Source of the DNA: JAIPEL01 sp050115795
GTDB lineage: Bacteria; Desulfobacterota; Desulfobacteria; Desulfobacterales; CAFBRK01
Length of the DNA stretch: 64,000 nucleotides
Reading direction: 5' to 3'
Assembly: GCA_050115795.1 (NCBI GenBank)
Contig: JASFPT010000001.1
Location: forward strand, 1-64,000
The notes under the pieces are model-generated. The model worked only from the letters and a program-made list of their open reading frames with translations, did not search any database and was not told the DNA's origin. The position numbers and the translations under genes are program-made. Positions 23,911 through 32,693 of the stretch are shown one piece after another. Numbering within the stretch: position 1 is the first letter of the stretch; every line of letters starts with the position of its first letter.

Positions 23911-23960
23911 GCGGTCTCCTCAGCATGCCCGCGCGAAGAGGCGCAGACCGTCCTTCCAGG

Positions 23961-24512
23961 TCAGGGGTTGTAGACGACGACGATCAATTCGGTTTCCTGC
24001 TTCCCGGGATTTCGCATCATGTGACGGATACCGGAATTGAAATGCAGGGCGTCACCGGCTTTCAGGCGGTTGACGTGATCGCCGACGGTAATTTCAATTT
24101 TCCCGGACAGCACGTAGACGAATTCTTCCCCCTCGTGCTGATAGCCTACGCCCTTGTGTTCCTTCATCGACGCCACGGTCACCCGGAAGCCCTTCAAGTG
24201 CTTGTTCTCGGCCCCGGGGGTCAGGGTGGTGTAAGCGTAATTTTCCGTCCGCTTGGTGTAGGCCCGCACCCGGTCCTTTTTCTTCGACTCTTCGACCCGG
24301 AGCAAGGCGACGGAATCGATTTCGAGCGCCCGGGAAATTTGCAGCAACGCCCCGACCGGGGGGACCTCCTTGCCGCCCTCGACCTGCTTGAGGTAATCGA
24401 CCGAAAAGCCGGTCTCGTTGGCCAGGGCGTCATAGGTCATCTTCTTTTTCAGACGTGCCTGCTTGATCCGCTTTCCGACCGGGCCTAAAGCGCCAGCCTT
24501 TTTCTTCGCCAT
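23961..24512 (-). CDS. XRE-family regulator with C-terminal cupin sensor
   Basis: 183 residues: an N-terminal helix-turn-helix (RIKQARLKKKMTYDALANET, then GFSVDYLKQVEGG) and a C-terminal cupin_2 (YQHEGEEFVYVLSGKIEITV, RHMMRNPGKQETELIVVVY). This is the standard small-molecule-sensing XRE-cupin design, often controlling central metabolism or amine/amino-acid use. It lies 50 bp from the HD gene on the same strand. Target unknown. Confidence 0.88.
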   Translation of the reverse strand: MAKKKAGALGPVGKRIKQARLKKKMTYDALANETGFSVDYLKQVEGGKEVPPVGALLQISRALEIDSVALLRVEESKKKDRVRAYTKRTENYAYTTLTPGAENKHLKGFRVTVASMKEHKGVGYQHEGEEFVYVLSGKIEITVGDHVNRLKAGDALHFNSGIRHMMRNPGKQETELIVVVYNP

Positions 24513-24528
24513 CGACCGCCTCCGTCAT

Positions 24529-24667
24529 GGTTGACTGGTTGAAGGGTTGATTGGTCAAATTGGGAGAAGTCTTCGGTGTGAAGACCGTTTTCCCGTCGCC
24601 TTTTTGAACGGTTCAATGGATATGGCAAAATGCCGTTCTGCCGAATCGAGCATTGCTCCAATCAACC
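24529..24667. repeat. GGTTGA tandem units with a distant inverted partner
   Basis: GGTTGAC-T / GGTTGAA-G / GGTTGATTGG units run at 8-bp spacing from 24529 to 24554. The last 10 bp (24545-24554) has a perfect inverted copy CCAATCAACC at 24658-24667. The pair brackets the gap between the XRE-cupin start and the end of the CysZ-like gene. Confidence 0.7.
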
Positions 24668-24686
24668 ACCGGACCTGCTGCGGGTT

Positions 24687-25409
24687 TCATCCTGCCTTCT
24701 GTTGCTTTTCGATGTGCACCATCGTTGCCCCCACCGGTGCAAACGACAGAAACAGCACATTGAGCACCGGGATCAAAAACCAGACGCCGAAGCCGAGATG
24801 CAACGGCAGGGAGCGGACCAGAAACCGAAACCGATCGGAAAACGGCTCCAGGCGCCGGGCCGGCACCAGGTCGGTGTTGTCCCAGGCCAGAAAAACGGCG
24901 GCCATCAGAGTCGAAATCAAGGTGGTCACCGGTGCAAGGGGCGTCATCCAGCCGCCGGCCATCAGCAAAAGGGCCACCAGCACCGGCAGCAGCGCCCGGG
25001 GGACTTCCTGCCGGAGAAGATAGAAAAAATGCCTGACAGCCGGCATGGACACCGGGTTCTTTTCGGTGCCGGTCAGCAGCTGTTCGGTTTTGCGGGACAT
25101 CATGTCCATGATCCACACCGAAAACAGAACCTGGGAAAGCACAAAAGCAGCCAGCGCCGAAGCCCCGAACAACAGCAGGGCGACCAGCCATGAAAAAAGA
25201 TGCCAGAGCCATACCAGCCAGGCGCTCTCCGGAAGTTGCCAGACGGCGGCGGTGATGTCCCGATAGTAGGTGAACACCAGCAGTGCGCAAAGTGCCGTGG
25301 CCACCAGAATCACCCCGAATCGGACCAGCCCCATCAGCATCAGGGACGGGTGCTTCAGCCCGAAGCGAAGCCCCTGCAGATTGTAAGCGAATCCCTTGAA
25401 AAATCCCAT
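24687..25409 (-). CDS. EI24-domain (CysZ-like) integral membrane protein
   Basis: 240 residues with about four to five hydrophobic segments and the EI24/CysZ pattern: GFFKGFAYNLQGLRFGLKHP at the start, re-entrant-like helical regions, and FGVWFLIPVLNVLFLSFAPV near the end. CysZ family members move sulfate; in a likely sulfate reducer that is attractive, but many EI24 proteins have no assigned substrate. No sulfur genes are adjacent. Confidence 0.75.
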   Translation of the reverse strand: MGFFKGFAYNLQGLRFGLKHPSLMLMGLVRFGVILVATALCALLVFTYYRDITAAVWQLPESAWLVWLWHLFSWLVALLLFGASALAAFVLSQVLFSVWIMDMMSRKTEQLLTGTEKNPVSMPAVRHFFYLLRQEVPRALLPVLVALLLMAGGWMTPLAPVTTLISTLMAAVFLAWDNTDLVPARRLEPFSDRFRFLVRSLPLHLGFGVWFLIPVLNVLFLSFAPVGATMVHIEKQQKAG

Positions 25410-25503
25410 GCTCTTTTCCCTCGTCCCCCGGCTCGGATGCCGTCGGGTCTGCCGTGGATTTGAACTTTCGTACTATAAACGGGAGGGGCGGTTTCCGTCA
25501 AAC

Positions 25504-26256
25504 TTACCGGCCGTTTTCCCTTCTCCATCGGGTCGGTACCGCATCCGTCCAGCCGAACCGCTCCAGTACCGACTGAAAGTTGGGCCCCAGCGGGGCCGTC
25601 ACCGCCAGCCGGTGGCCGGTGACCGGATGCGTAAAACCGAGTTCCACTGCGGCGAGCATGAGCCGCCCGCAGCCGATCGTCTCCTTGAAAAAGCGGTTGT
25701 GCCGATTGTCACCGTAACGCCTGTCGCCAACCACCGGGTGGGCGATGTCGCGCAGATGCCGGCGGATCTGGTGCATCCGTCCGGTCTCCGGCGTCACCTG
25801 CAGAAGCGAATAGCGGGCGGTGGCATAGGGCCCAACCGGGTGCGGCACTTCGATCTGGCAGAGCCGAACGAAACCGGTCCGGGCGGTTTTCAGGATCTCT
25901 TCCGGCCTCTTGCGGTAGACATCTCCGCGAAGCGGAAGATCGACCGTGCCCTGCTCGTCCAAGAACCCGCGAACCACCGCAAGGTAGGTTTTCTGAACCT
26001 GGCGGTGGGCAAAATAGCCGGCCATGATTCCGGCCGTTTCCGGATCGAGGCTGAACAGGAGCGCACCGGAGGTCGGCTTGTCGAGCCGGTGCACCGGATA
26101 GACCCGCCGGCCGATCCGGTTGCGCAACATCTGTAAAACGAACTGCTCGCCCCGTCCGGCCAGTGGGCTGCGGTGAACCATCATGCCGGCCGGTTTGTGG
26201 ACCACGATCAGGTGTTCGTCTCGGAACAAGATCTCGAGCGAATCGTTGGAGGGCAT
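25504..26256 (-). CDS. truC: RluA-family tRNA pseudouridine synthase, TruC type
   Basis: A 250-residue enzyme that isomerises uridine 65 in tRNA by family. It has the short TruC layout without an S4 domain: HLIVVHKPAGMMVHRS, the catalytic-Asp motif HRLDKPTSGALL, TGRMHQIRRHLRDIAHP and VVGDRRYGDNRHNRFF. The start MPSNDSLEIL at 26256 is chosen; the frame is open further but that leader is not conserved. It lies 74 bp downstream of hrpB on the same strand. Confidence 0.88.
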   Translation of the reverse strand: MPSNDSLEILFRDEHLIVVHKPAGMMVHRSPLAGRGEQFVLQMLRNRIGRRVYPVHRLDKPTSGALLFSLDPETAGIMAGYFAHRQVQKTYLAVVRGFLDEQGTVDLPLRGDVYRKRPEEILKTARTGFVRLCQIEVPHPVGPYATARYSLLQVTPETGRMHQIRRHLRDIAHPVVGDRRYGDNRHNRFFKETIGCGRLMLAAVELGFTHPVTGHRLAVTAPLGPNFQSVLERFGWTDAVPTRWRRENGR

Positions 26257-26330
26257 CGCGCTTCCAGCCTTTCTCCGGTAAAACAGCCTGGGATCTCGCA
26301 GGGGCCGGGTTGTTTGGGGCCGGCAGGGTC

Positions 26331-28856
26331 CTAAGGCCGCCGCTGGGTCCCCGCCGTCGGTTTTGCCGCAAGGGGATCTTCCGGCCAGGGATGCTTTGGA
26401 TAGCGGCCCCTGAGCTCTTTTCTTACCGCCTCGTATCCGGTTTTCCAAAATCCGGCAAGGTCCCGGGTTACCTGAACGGGCCGGCGGGCCGGAGACAGCA
26501 GATGAAGCAGCACCGGCACCCTCCCGCCGGCCACTGCCGGTGTTTTTTCGGTCCCGAACATCTCCTGCAGCTTGACGGTGAGCACCGGAATCTCCCCGGA
26601 ATAATCAATCGGGCGTTGAAATCCGCTGGGCACCGCAAGGCGAACCGGGGCCATGGTCTCCAGCTTCCGATGCAGATCCCTGTCCAACTGCGCAAAAAGA
26701 GCGGATGTCAGGATTTTCGCCGAAAGGGCGTCGAGCCGGAAGATGCCGTCCAGAAAAGGTCCCAGCCAGGCTTCCAGCGTATCGCGCAGGACGGGGTCGG
26801 ACACGTCGGGCCAGCGCCCCTCGGGGAAAACGCCCCTGAGAAAGAGGACCCGTTGCTGCCAGCTTCGAAGCGCCTCGGTCCAGGGGAGCACCGCAAGTCC
26901 GAGCCGGCGAATTCCCTCGAGCAGGGCCTGGCGCACGCGCTCCGGATCCGCATCGGGCAGCGGACCTTCTTCCAGAGACAGGGCGCCGAACCTTCGAATC
27001 CGTCGGCAGACCACCGACCGCGTTTTCGGGTCGAAGCGCACCGACGCCTCGGTCCGGATCCGTCCGGAGAACTGGGCCTCGAGGGTCTCCCGGTCGTAGG
27101 CGGCGGCCAGGAAAATCTTCGCATCCGGCCGCCGGCCGTCGAGTTCAGGGGTCACCAGCATCGCCGCTGCGCAGAGCGGTTCCGGGGCGGAAAACCGGGC
27201 ACCGCCGCCCCCGCTGAGTCGAAATCGTCCGTAGCGGCCCTCTGCGGCCAAAGCGATCCGATCTGGATACGCCAGGGCCAACAATCTGCCGGCCGCCTCC
27301 GGCCGGATGCTTCCGAAAGGCGCGCCGGCGCGCCGACACACCCGTTCGGCCCAGAGCAGGATTCGACGACACCGGCCCGCAGGGGCCGAAACGTCGGCAT
27401 CCGGAAGACCGCCCTTTCCCCGGAAAGCGTTGAGAACCTCGAGTCGAAGACGCACGTCCGAGTCCCGGGGCCCTTTTCCGGCATCGAACAGGTCCTGCTC
27501 CTCCAGCAGTCCCGCCAGCACACAGGCCGTGGCCGCCATCCCCTTCCGGGCACCGTCGATGACCATGCGGCCCAACCGTGGATGAATCCCCAGCCCGGCC
27601 ATCGCCTTTCCCGCCGGGGTGATCCGCCCGTCTGCATCCAGGGCCGCCAGCTCCGTCAGCAGGGCCCGGGCCTGTCGGTAGGCTCCATCCGGGGGGGGAT
27701 CGAGCCAAGCCAGTTCAGCCGTGTCCCGGATTCCCCACAGCGCCAGTTCCAGCGCCAGCGGTGCCAGATCGGTTTCGAGAATCTCCGGAAGAATCCGGGC
27801 CGGCAGCGTTTCGTGAAACGGTTCGGACCAGAGTCGAATGCAGCGCCCCGGTCCTGTTCTTCCAGCCCTTCCCCGTCGCTGATCGGCAGAGGCCCGGCTG
27901 ACCCTCACGGTGGCCAGCCGGGTCAGCGCCGTGCGCGGATCGAAGCGCGGCACCCGTACCCACCCGCTGTCGATCACCACATCGATTCCGTCGATGGTCA
28001 GGCTGGTTTCGGCAATGTTGGTGGCCAGCACGATCTTTTTCCGGCCGGACGGTGGCGCGGCGACCGCTCGGTCCTGGAGATCCCGTGACATGGCGCCATA
28101 GAGGCGATAGAGGTTCCACTCCGTGCCGATGGCGGGGCGAGCCAGGCGCCGGGCCGTTCGCCGGATTTCGCCGGCCCCGGGGAGAAACACGAGGATGCCG
28201 ACCGCCCCTTGCCGGACGGCTGACCGCACGTCCCCGGCCGCTGCCGCTTCCATGTCACGAGGGTCGGAAACCTCCCGGTAGACGGTTTCCACCGGAAAGA
28301 GGCGGCCTTCGGCGCGGATCACAGGAACGCCCCCGAGAAGGTCGGCCACCGGTCCCGGATCGAAAGTGGCCGACATCACCAGGATTCGGAGGTCCTCCCG
28401 AAGCCCGCGCCGGGCGTCGATACAAAGGGAAAGTCCCAGGTCGGTGGCCAGGTGCCGCTCGTGAAATTCGTCGAAAATGACCAGCCCGACCCCCGAAAGG
28501 GCCGGATCGTCCTGAATCATCCGGGTTAGAACGCCTTCGGTGACCACCTCGATGCGGGTCTGCGGCCCGATTCGCGTGTCCATCCGTACCCGGTAACCGA
28601 CGGTTTTCCCCACCGACTCGCCGAATAAGCGGGCCATCCAGGCGGCGGCCGCCCGGGCGGCCAGCCGCCTCGGCTCGAGCATGACGATCCTGCGCTTGGC
28701 GAGCCAGGGCGCCGACAGCAGCGCCGGGGGAACCCGCGTGGTTTTTCCGGCCCCAGCCGGCGCCTGCAGCACCGCCCCGGTCCCCTCTGCCAGGACGGTC
28801 TTCAGGTCGGCGAGGACGCCGTCCACCGGAAAAGCAGGGCTCAGGGTTTCTTTCAT
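26331..28856 (-). CDS. hrpB: ATP-dependent helicase HrpB
   Basis: An 841-residue DEAH/RHA-type helicase. Motif I is GAGKTTRVP, motif II appears as DEFHERH, motif III as SATF, and the helicase C-domain has DQRRGRAGRTGPG. A long HrpB-specific C-terminus ends near LSPARRPVQVTRDLAGFW and WPEDPLAAKPT, the signature tail of HrpB. RNA or RNP remodelling is assumed; the true role is unclear even in E. coli. Divergent from hisHF. Confidence 0.93.
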   Translation of the reverse strand: MKETLSPAFPVDGVLADLKTVLAEGTGAVLQAPAGAGKTTRVPPALLSAPWLAKRRIVMLEPRRLAARAAAAWMARLFGESVGKTVGYRVRMDTRIGPQTRIEVVTEGVLTRMIQDDPALSGVGLVIFDEFHERHLATDLGLSLCIDARRGLREDLRILVMSATFDPGPVADLLGGVPVIRAEGRLFPVETVYREVSDPRDMEAAAAGDVRSAVRQGAVGILVFLPGAGEIRRTARRLARPAIGTEWNLYRLYGAMSRDLQDRAVAAPPSGRKKIVLATNIAETSLTIDGIDVVIDSGWVRVPRFDPRTALTRLATVRVSRASADQRRGRAGRTGPGRCIRLWSEPFHETLPARILPEILETDLAPLALELALWGIRDTAELAWLDPPPDGAYRQARALLTELAALDADGRITPAGKAMAGLGIHPRLGRMVIDGARKGMAATACVLAGLLEEQDLFDAGKGPRDSDVRLRLEVLNAFRGKGGLPDADVSAPAGRCRRILLWAERVCRRAGAPFGSIRPEAAGRLLALAYPDRIALAAEGRYGRFRLSGGGGARFSAPEPLCAAAMLVTPELDGRRPDAKIFLAAAYDRETLEAQFSGRIRTEASVRFDPKTRSVVCRRIRRFGALSLEEGPLPDADPERVRQALLEGIRRLGLAVLPWTEALRSWQQRVLFLRGVFPEGRWPDVSDPVLRDTLEAWLGPFLDGIFRLDALSAKILTSALFAQLDRDLHRKLETMAPVRLAVPSGFQRPIDYSGEIPVLTVKLQEMFGTEKTPAVAGGRVPVLLHLLSPARRPVQVTRDLAGFWKTGYEAVRKELRGRYPKHPWPEDPLAAKPTAGTQRRP

Positions 28857-29272
28857 GTTGAATGATGGATCCTTTGTTCGAATGCTGGGAGGCTTGGACG
28901 CTGGACGGCGGAAAATCGATCAAAACGACCTTTCCACGCCACTCGGCAAAAATACCCAGGACCTCACCGCCAAAGCTGGCAAAACATCATTTCGTTTCGG
29001 GTTCCGACAGCCGGGTTCCATGTTCGACTATCATCGGATTCAGGCACCCCAGCCTCCCAGCCTCCCAGCGGCGGCAAAGCCGCCCTTAGCCTATTGCCCC
29101 CCTTCCCTTCTTGTCAAACCGCCGGCTTTCGGCTATTGGAACACCGTATCGGAGTCCTCGACCGGCTCATTTTCCCCGCCCGGGTCCGGGAAGCGCTGGC
29201 GGTGTCCATATCTGTTTCCGCTGAAAGCGAAAATTTCATCAAATCGCGGCATCGATTTGATCAGGATTGGCC
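28857..29272. other. 416-bp hrpB-hisHF divergent gap with inverted repeats
   Basis: No gene is visible. GCTGGGAGGCT at 28884-28894 has two overlapping inverted copies (29051-29061 and 29059-29069) in a period-8 CAGCCTCC array. A hairpin GGCGGC-AAA-GCCGCC follows at 29070-29084. Both divergent promoters must lie here, but I could not place them convincingly. Confidence 0.7.
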
Positions 29273-30856
29273 ATGATCACTTTGCTCGACTACGGCGCCG
29301 GCAACGTCCGAAGCGTCGTCAACGCAATCGAACGGCTGGGAGAGAGCGTTCGACCCGTATCCCGCCCCGAAGACATCCTCTCGGCCGAAAAGCTCCTCTT
29401 TCCGGGTGTCGGTGCCTTCGGCAGCATGATGGAAAGCCTTGTTCGAAACGGCTATGTCGCTCCGCTCAGGGCCTACATCGACTCCGGACGCCCTTTTTTC
29501 GGCATCTGCCTCGGGCTGCAGGCCCTGTTCGAACAGAGCGAAGAGGCCCCCGGCGTGCGCGGTCTGGGTGTTTTTCCCGGCGTGGTCCGCCGGTTCGAGG
29601 TCGATCTGGCGGTTCCCCATATCGGCTGGAACGGCCTTCGCTTCCACAAGGGGTCGCCGATGTTCAACGGCCTGTCGGGAAGGGAAAAATTTTATTTCGT
29701 TCACTCCTTCTACGTCGTGCCCAAGCAGCCGGACGCAGTGCTGACCACCACCGACTACGGCATCGAATTCGTCAGTGCCGTTCAGCGGGGCAGCCTGATC
29801 GCCACCCAGTTTCACCCGGAAAAAAGCGGGGATCCGGGCCTGCTGCTGCTGAAAAACTTCATCGCCGCGGACCGGGCGGCGGTGATTCCCTCCGGGACAC
29901 AGGGGCCCACGCGCCTTGCCAAGCGGATCATCGCCTGTCTGGATGTGCGAACCAACGAGCAGGGGGATCTGGTGGTGACCAAAGGAGACCAGTACGACGT
30001 CCGGGAAAAAGGGACGGTCCGCAATCTCGGCAAGCCGGTGGAGTTGGCGCAACGGTACTACCGGGAAGGGGCCGACGAGATCACCTTCCTGAACATCACC
30101 GGATTTCGGGATTTTCCCCTGGAGGACATGCCGATGCTCGAGGTGCTCCGGCGCACCTCGGAAAACGTCTTCGTTCCGCTGACCATCGGCGGCGGTATCC
30201 GGGACTACACCGACAAGAACAGGCGCCGCTACTCGGCCCTGGAGGTGGCGGCCGAGTACTTTCGCAGCGGCGCCGACAAGATCTCCATCGGAAGCGATGC
30301 GGTCCGGATCGTCGAGGCGGTCCAAACATCCGGGAAGGCCGACGGTTCCAGCGCCATCGAGGCGATCTCCCGGGTCTACGGGAACCAGGCGGTGGTGATT
30401 TCCATCGATCCGCGGCGGGTGTATGTCGCCGATCCGAAGTCGGTGCCCCACCAGGTCGTCGAAACCGATTTTCCCGGTCCATCCGGGGAGCGCTACTGCT
30501 GGTACCAGTGCACGGTCAAAGGCGGGAGGGAGGGGAGAGATCTGGACGCGGTCACCCTGGCCCGGACGTGCGAGCGACTCGGCGCCGGCGAAATCCTGCT
30601 CAACTGCATCGACCGGGACGGCACCAACGCCGGCTTCGACATTGAACTGGTCAACGCGGTCCGGTCGTCGGTCACCATTCCGGTGATCGCCTCCAGCGGC
30701 GCAGGAAGCGCCCAGCACTTTTTGGAAGTCTTCACCCGGACCGACGCGGAAGCCGCTCTGGCCGCCGGAATCTTTCACCGGGGAGAAGTCCCGGTCCAGG
30801 CGGTGAAACGATATCTCGACGGGCGCGTTGAAATCCGGCCGTGGTCTGCCGCATGA
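29273..30856 (+). CDS. hisHF: Fused imidazole glycerol phosphate synthase (HisH-HisF, eukaryotic HIS7 order)
   Basis: A 527-residue fusion. Residues 1 to about 205 are the glutamine amidotransferase HisH with catalytic Cys in GICLGLQALFE and the His-Glu pair in QFHPEKSG. Residues about 220-527 are the HisF cyclase with ACLDVRTNEQGDLVVTKGDQ, LTIGGGIRDY, VVISIDPRRV and IPVIASSGAGS. The cyclase carries the insertions (DVREK, CWYQCTVKGGREGRDL) typical of yeast and plant HIS7, absent from ordinary bacterial HisF. It makes IGP and AICAR from PRFAR and glutamine. ATG 29273 has AGGA six bases upstream. It overlaps the next gene by 4 bp (ATGA). No other his gene is nearby. Confidence 0.93.
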   Translation: MITLLDYGAGNVRSVVNAIERLGESVRPVSRPEDILSAEKLLFPGVGAFGSMMESLVRNGYVAPLRAYIDSGRPFFGICLGLQALFEQSEEAPGVRGLGVFPGVVRRFEVDLAVPHIGWNGLRFHKGSPMFNGLSGREKFYFVHSFYVVPKQPDAVLTTTDYGIEFVSAVQRGSLIATQFHPEKSGDPGLLLLKNFIAADRAAVIPSGTQGPTRLAKRIIACLDVRTNEQGDLVVTKGDQYDVREKGTVRNLGKPVELAQRYYREGADEITFLNITGFRDFPLEDMPMLEVLRRTSENVFVPLTIGGGIRDYTDKNRRRYSALEVAAEYFRSGADKISIGSDAVRIVEAVQTSGKADGSSAIEAISRVYGNQAVVISIDPRRVYVADPKSVPHQVVETDFPGPSGERYCWYQCTVKGGREGRDLDAVTLARTCERLGAGEILLNCIDRDGTNAGFDIELVNAVRSSVTIPVIASSGAGSAQHFLEVFTRTDAEAALAAGIFHRGEVPVQAVKRYLDGRVEIRPWSAA

Positions 30857-32307
30857 TCCCCTCCCCGCTTCGGCGATACCACCCCATCGTGAACGATCCG
30901 GCGGCTTTTGAAGAGGCCCTGGGCAGGCCCCTGGACCGGTTCATCTGGGTCAATCGCCTCCGGATCTCGACGGATGACCTCAGGGCTCTGCTCGAGGAGG
31001 ACGGCTTCCGGCTCACCCCCCTGCCGTGGTTTCCCGGTGCATTCCGGATCACCGGGGAGCCGGCACCGCTTGGCGGTCACTGGACCTACCAGGCGGGGCT
31101 TTTTCACATCCAGGAAGCTTCATCCATGGTGCCGGTGCGCCTGTTGTCCCTGCAAAGAGGAATGCGGATCCTGGATCTTTGCGCAGCGCCGGGGAACAAG
31201 ACCGTCCAGGCAGCGGTGGACATGGGCAACCGGGGAACGATGGTCGCAAACGATCTGCGCTACCACCGAATGTCCTCGATCCGGATGCACGTGGACCGAC
31301 TCGGCCTGGTGAACGTCAGCACCACCTGCTGGGACGGCGGAAGCTATCCGAAAAAGGCCGGGCTGTTCGATTCGGTGTTGGTGGATGTTCCCTGCAGCTG
31401 TGAGGGCACCTCCCGAAAGAACACGGACATCCTGCAGCGCCCGGTTCCGGGCCGGGCACGGTTGCTCAAACGCCAGCGGATGCTGCTGGAACGGGCGGTC
31501 CGTCTGTGCCGCCCCGGCGGGCGAATCGTCTACAGCACCTGTACCTACGATCCGGAAGAAAATGAAGCGGTGGTGGATGCCGTTTTGCGCTCTTTGCCGG
31601 ACCGGCTCAAAATGGTGCCGGTGTCCTTGCCGGGCCTGACGGCCGCCCCCGGCCTGTCGGACTGGCAGGGCACGGCCTACCACCCGGATCTTCGATACGC
31701 CCTGCGCATCTGGCCTCACCTGAACGACACGGGCGGCTTTTTCGCCGCCGTGCTGGAGCGAACCGGTGCACTGCTGCCGGCGCCGCCTCCCTCGCCGCGG
31801 ATGTGCAACCCCGCCGCTGCGCCGACATCCGTCGACCCCGTAAGGTGTTTTCCGGAATCGGAGAAAATCGCATCCTTGCTCCGGACGCGTTTCGGCATCG
31901 AAGCGTCGGCACTGGCGGGAATGCACCTGCTGGAGCGAAACCGGCGGCAGGTTTTTCTGGCCGCCGATGATCACCACCCGCCCCTGGATCCACCCGCGGC
32001 CACCGGCCTTCCCCTGATGCACCTGGCGATGAAAACCCCGAAGCTCACCACCGCGGGCGCCGCATTTCTCGGCCCCCATGCCGATCGCAATGTCATCGAC
32101 GTGGACGATGAACAGCGGCGGTTGTACCTGGCCCGCCGCACCTTTTCTCTTCTTCCCGATCAGCTCGCGGCCGGGATGGACGAAGGACATGTATTGATCC
32201 GGCACCGGGGCACCGTGCTCGGCGTCGGCGATCTGCAAAAGACCCGAGGGGAGGTGCACAGCTATTACCCCAAGCGCTTTGCCTCCGTGCCTGCTGTCGG
32301 AACTTGA
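30853..32307 (+). CDS. RsmF-like rRNA/tRNA m5C methyltransferase with C-terminal PUA-like domain
   Basis: 484 residues of the NOL1/NOP2/Sun family. Motifs: LDLCAAPGNKTVQAA (SAM site), DVPCSCEGTSRKN and VYSTCTYDPEENEAVV with the two catalytic cysteines. The C-terminal about 90 residues (GHVLIRHRGTVLGVGDLQ, SYYPKRFA) form the PUA-like RNA-binding module seen in RsmF. The start ATG overlaps the hisHF stop codon (ATGA), so translation is coupled. It is a second m5C methyltransferase besides rsmB. Confidence 0.85.
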   Translation: MIPSPLRRYHPIVNDPAAFEEALGRPLDRFIWVNRLRISTDDLRALLEEDGFRLTPLPWFPGAFRITGEPAPLGGHWTYQAGLFHIQEASSMVPVRLLSLQRGMRILDLCAAPGNKTVQAAVDMGNRGTMVANDLRYHRMSSIRMHVDRLGLVNVSTTCWDGGSYPKKAGLFDSVLVDVPCSCEGTSRKNTDILQRPVPGRARLLKRQRMLLERAVRLCRPGGRIVYSTCTYDPEENEAVVDAVLRSLPDRLKMVPVSLPGLTAAPGLSDWQGTAYHPDLRYALRIWPHLNDTGGFFAAVLERTGALLPAPPPSPRMCNPAAAPTSVDPVRCFPESEKIASLLRTRFGIEASALAGMHLLERNRRQVFLAADDHHPPLDPPAATGLPLMHLAMKTPKLTTAGAAFLGPHADRNVIDVDDEQRRLYLARRTFSLLPDQLAAGMDEGHVLIRHRGTVLGVGDLQKTRGEVHSYYPKRFASVPAVGT

Positions 32308-32459
32308 CAAACGCCCAAGATCTCGCAACCTTTCCCTGTGGAAGCATCATCGATATCATCCGCCGGAATCCTTTGCCAAGGAAAGCAACTTCTGGCGCCC
32401 TCACCACCTGCGGGTGGGAGAAACCACGGAAAGCGAACTGAACCGATAGCGGAGTCGAA

Positions 32460-32481
32460 AGCCGGCAGGGGCTTGCCGGCT
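32460..32481. promoter_or_regulatory. Leader hairpin before a small gene
   Basis: A perfect 8-bp stem AGCCGGCA / TGCCGGCT with loop GGGGCT lies 11 bp before the ribosome-binding site of the 55-residue gene. No T-run follows on the plus strand, so it may be a leader structure rather than a terminator. Confidence 0.4.
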
Positions 32482-32506
32482 CCTCTTCTACAAGGGAGCC
32501 CGACCA

Positions 32507-32674
32507 TTGGAAGAACACAACGAAGCGGCTTTTTTTACGATGCTCAAATACACGGTGGAGTCTTACGGGTGCAAGATCATCGACGTTGACTTCGAAACGC
32601 ACCGGATCGATATCGACGGGCCGGATGACCAGGTGGCCGCCTGTGCGGAGGCCATCGAACGGTTGATGAATTGA
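32507..32674 (+). CDS. Small protein of 55 residues, unknown function
   Basis: TTG 32507 has a good AAGGGAG 8 bases upstream. The product starts MEEHNEAAFFTMLKYTVESY and continues with an acidic beta-like stretch (KIIDVDFETHRIDIDGP), ending ERLMN. Codon choice matches the flanking genes, and the stop lies 19 bp before the YkgJ-family start, so the two are probably one operon. The sequence pattern (helix, short hairpin, helix) looks like a real folded domain. Family not recognised. Confidence 0.65.
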   Translation: MEEHNEAAFFTMLKYTVESYGCKIIDVDFETHRIDIDGPDDQVAACAEAIERLMN

Positions 32675-32693
32675 CCTGAAAAGAGAGGGCAAG

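Noticed and set aside
29273..30856. HisHF as an artefact of two joined genes
   Set aside because: The linker and the cyclase insertions match the eukaryotic fusion enzyme and the frame is continuous, so a chance join is unlikely.
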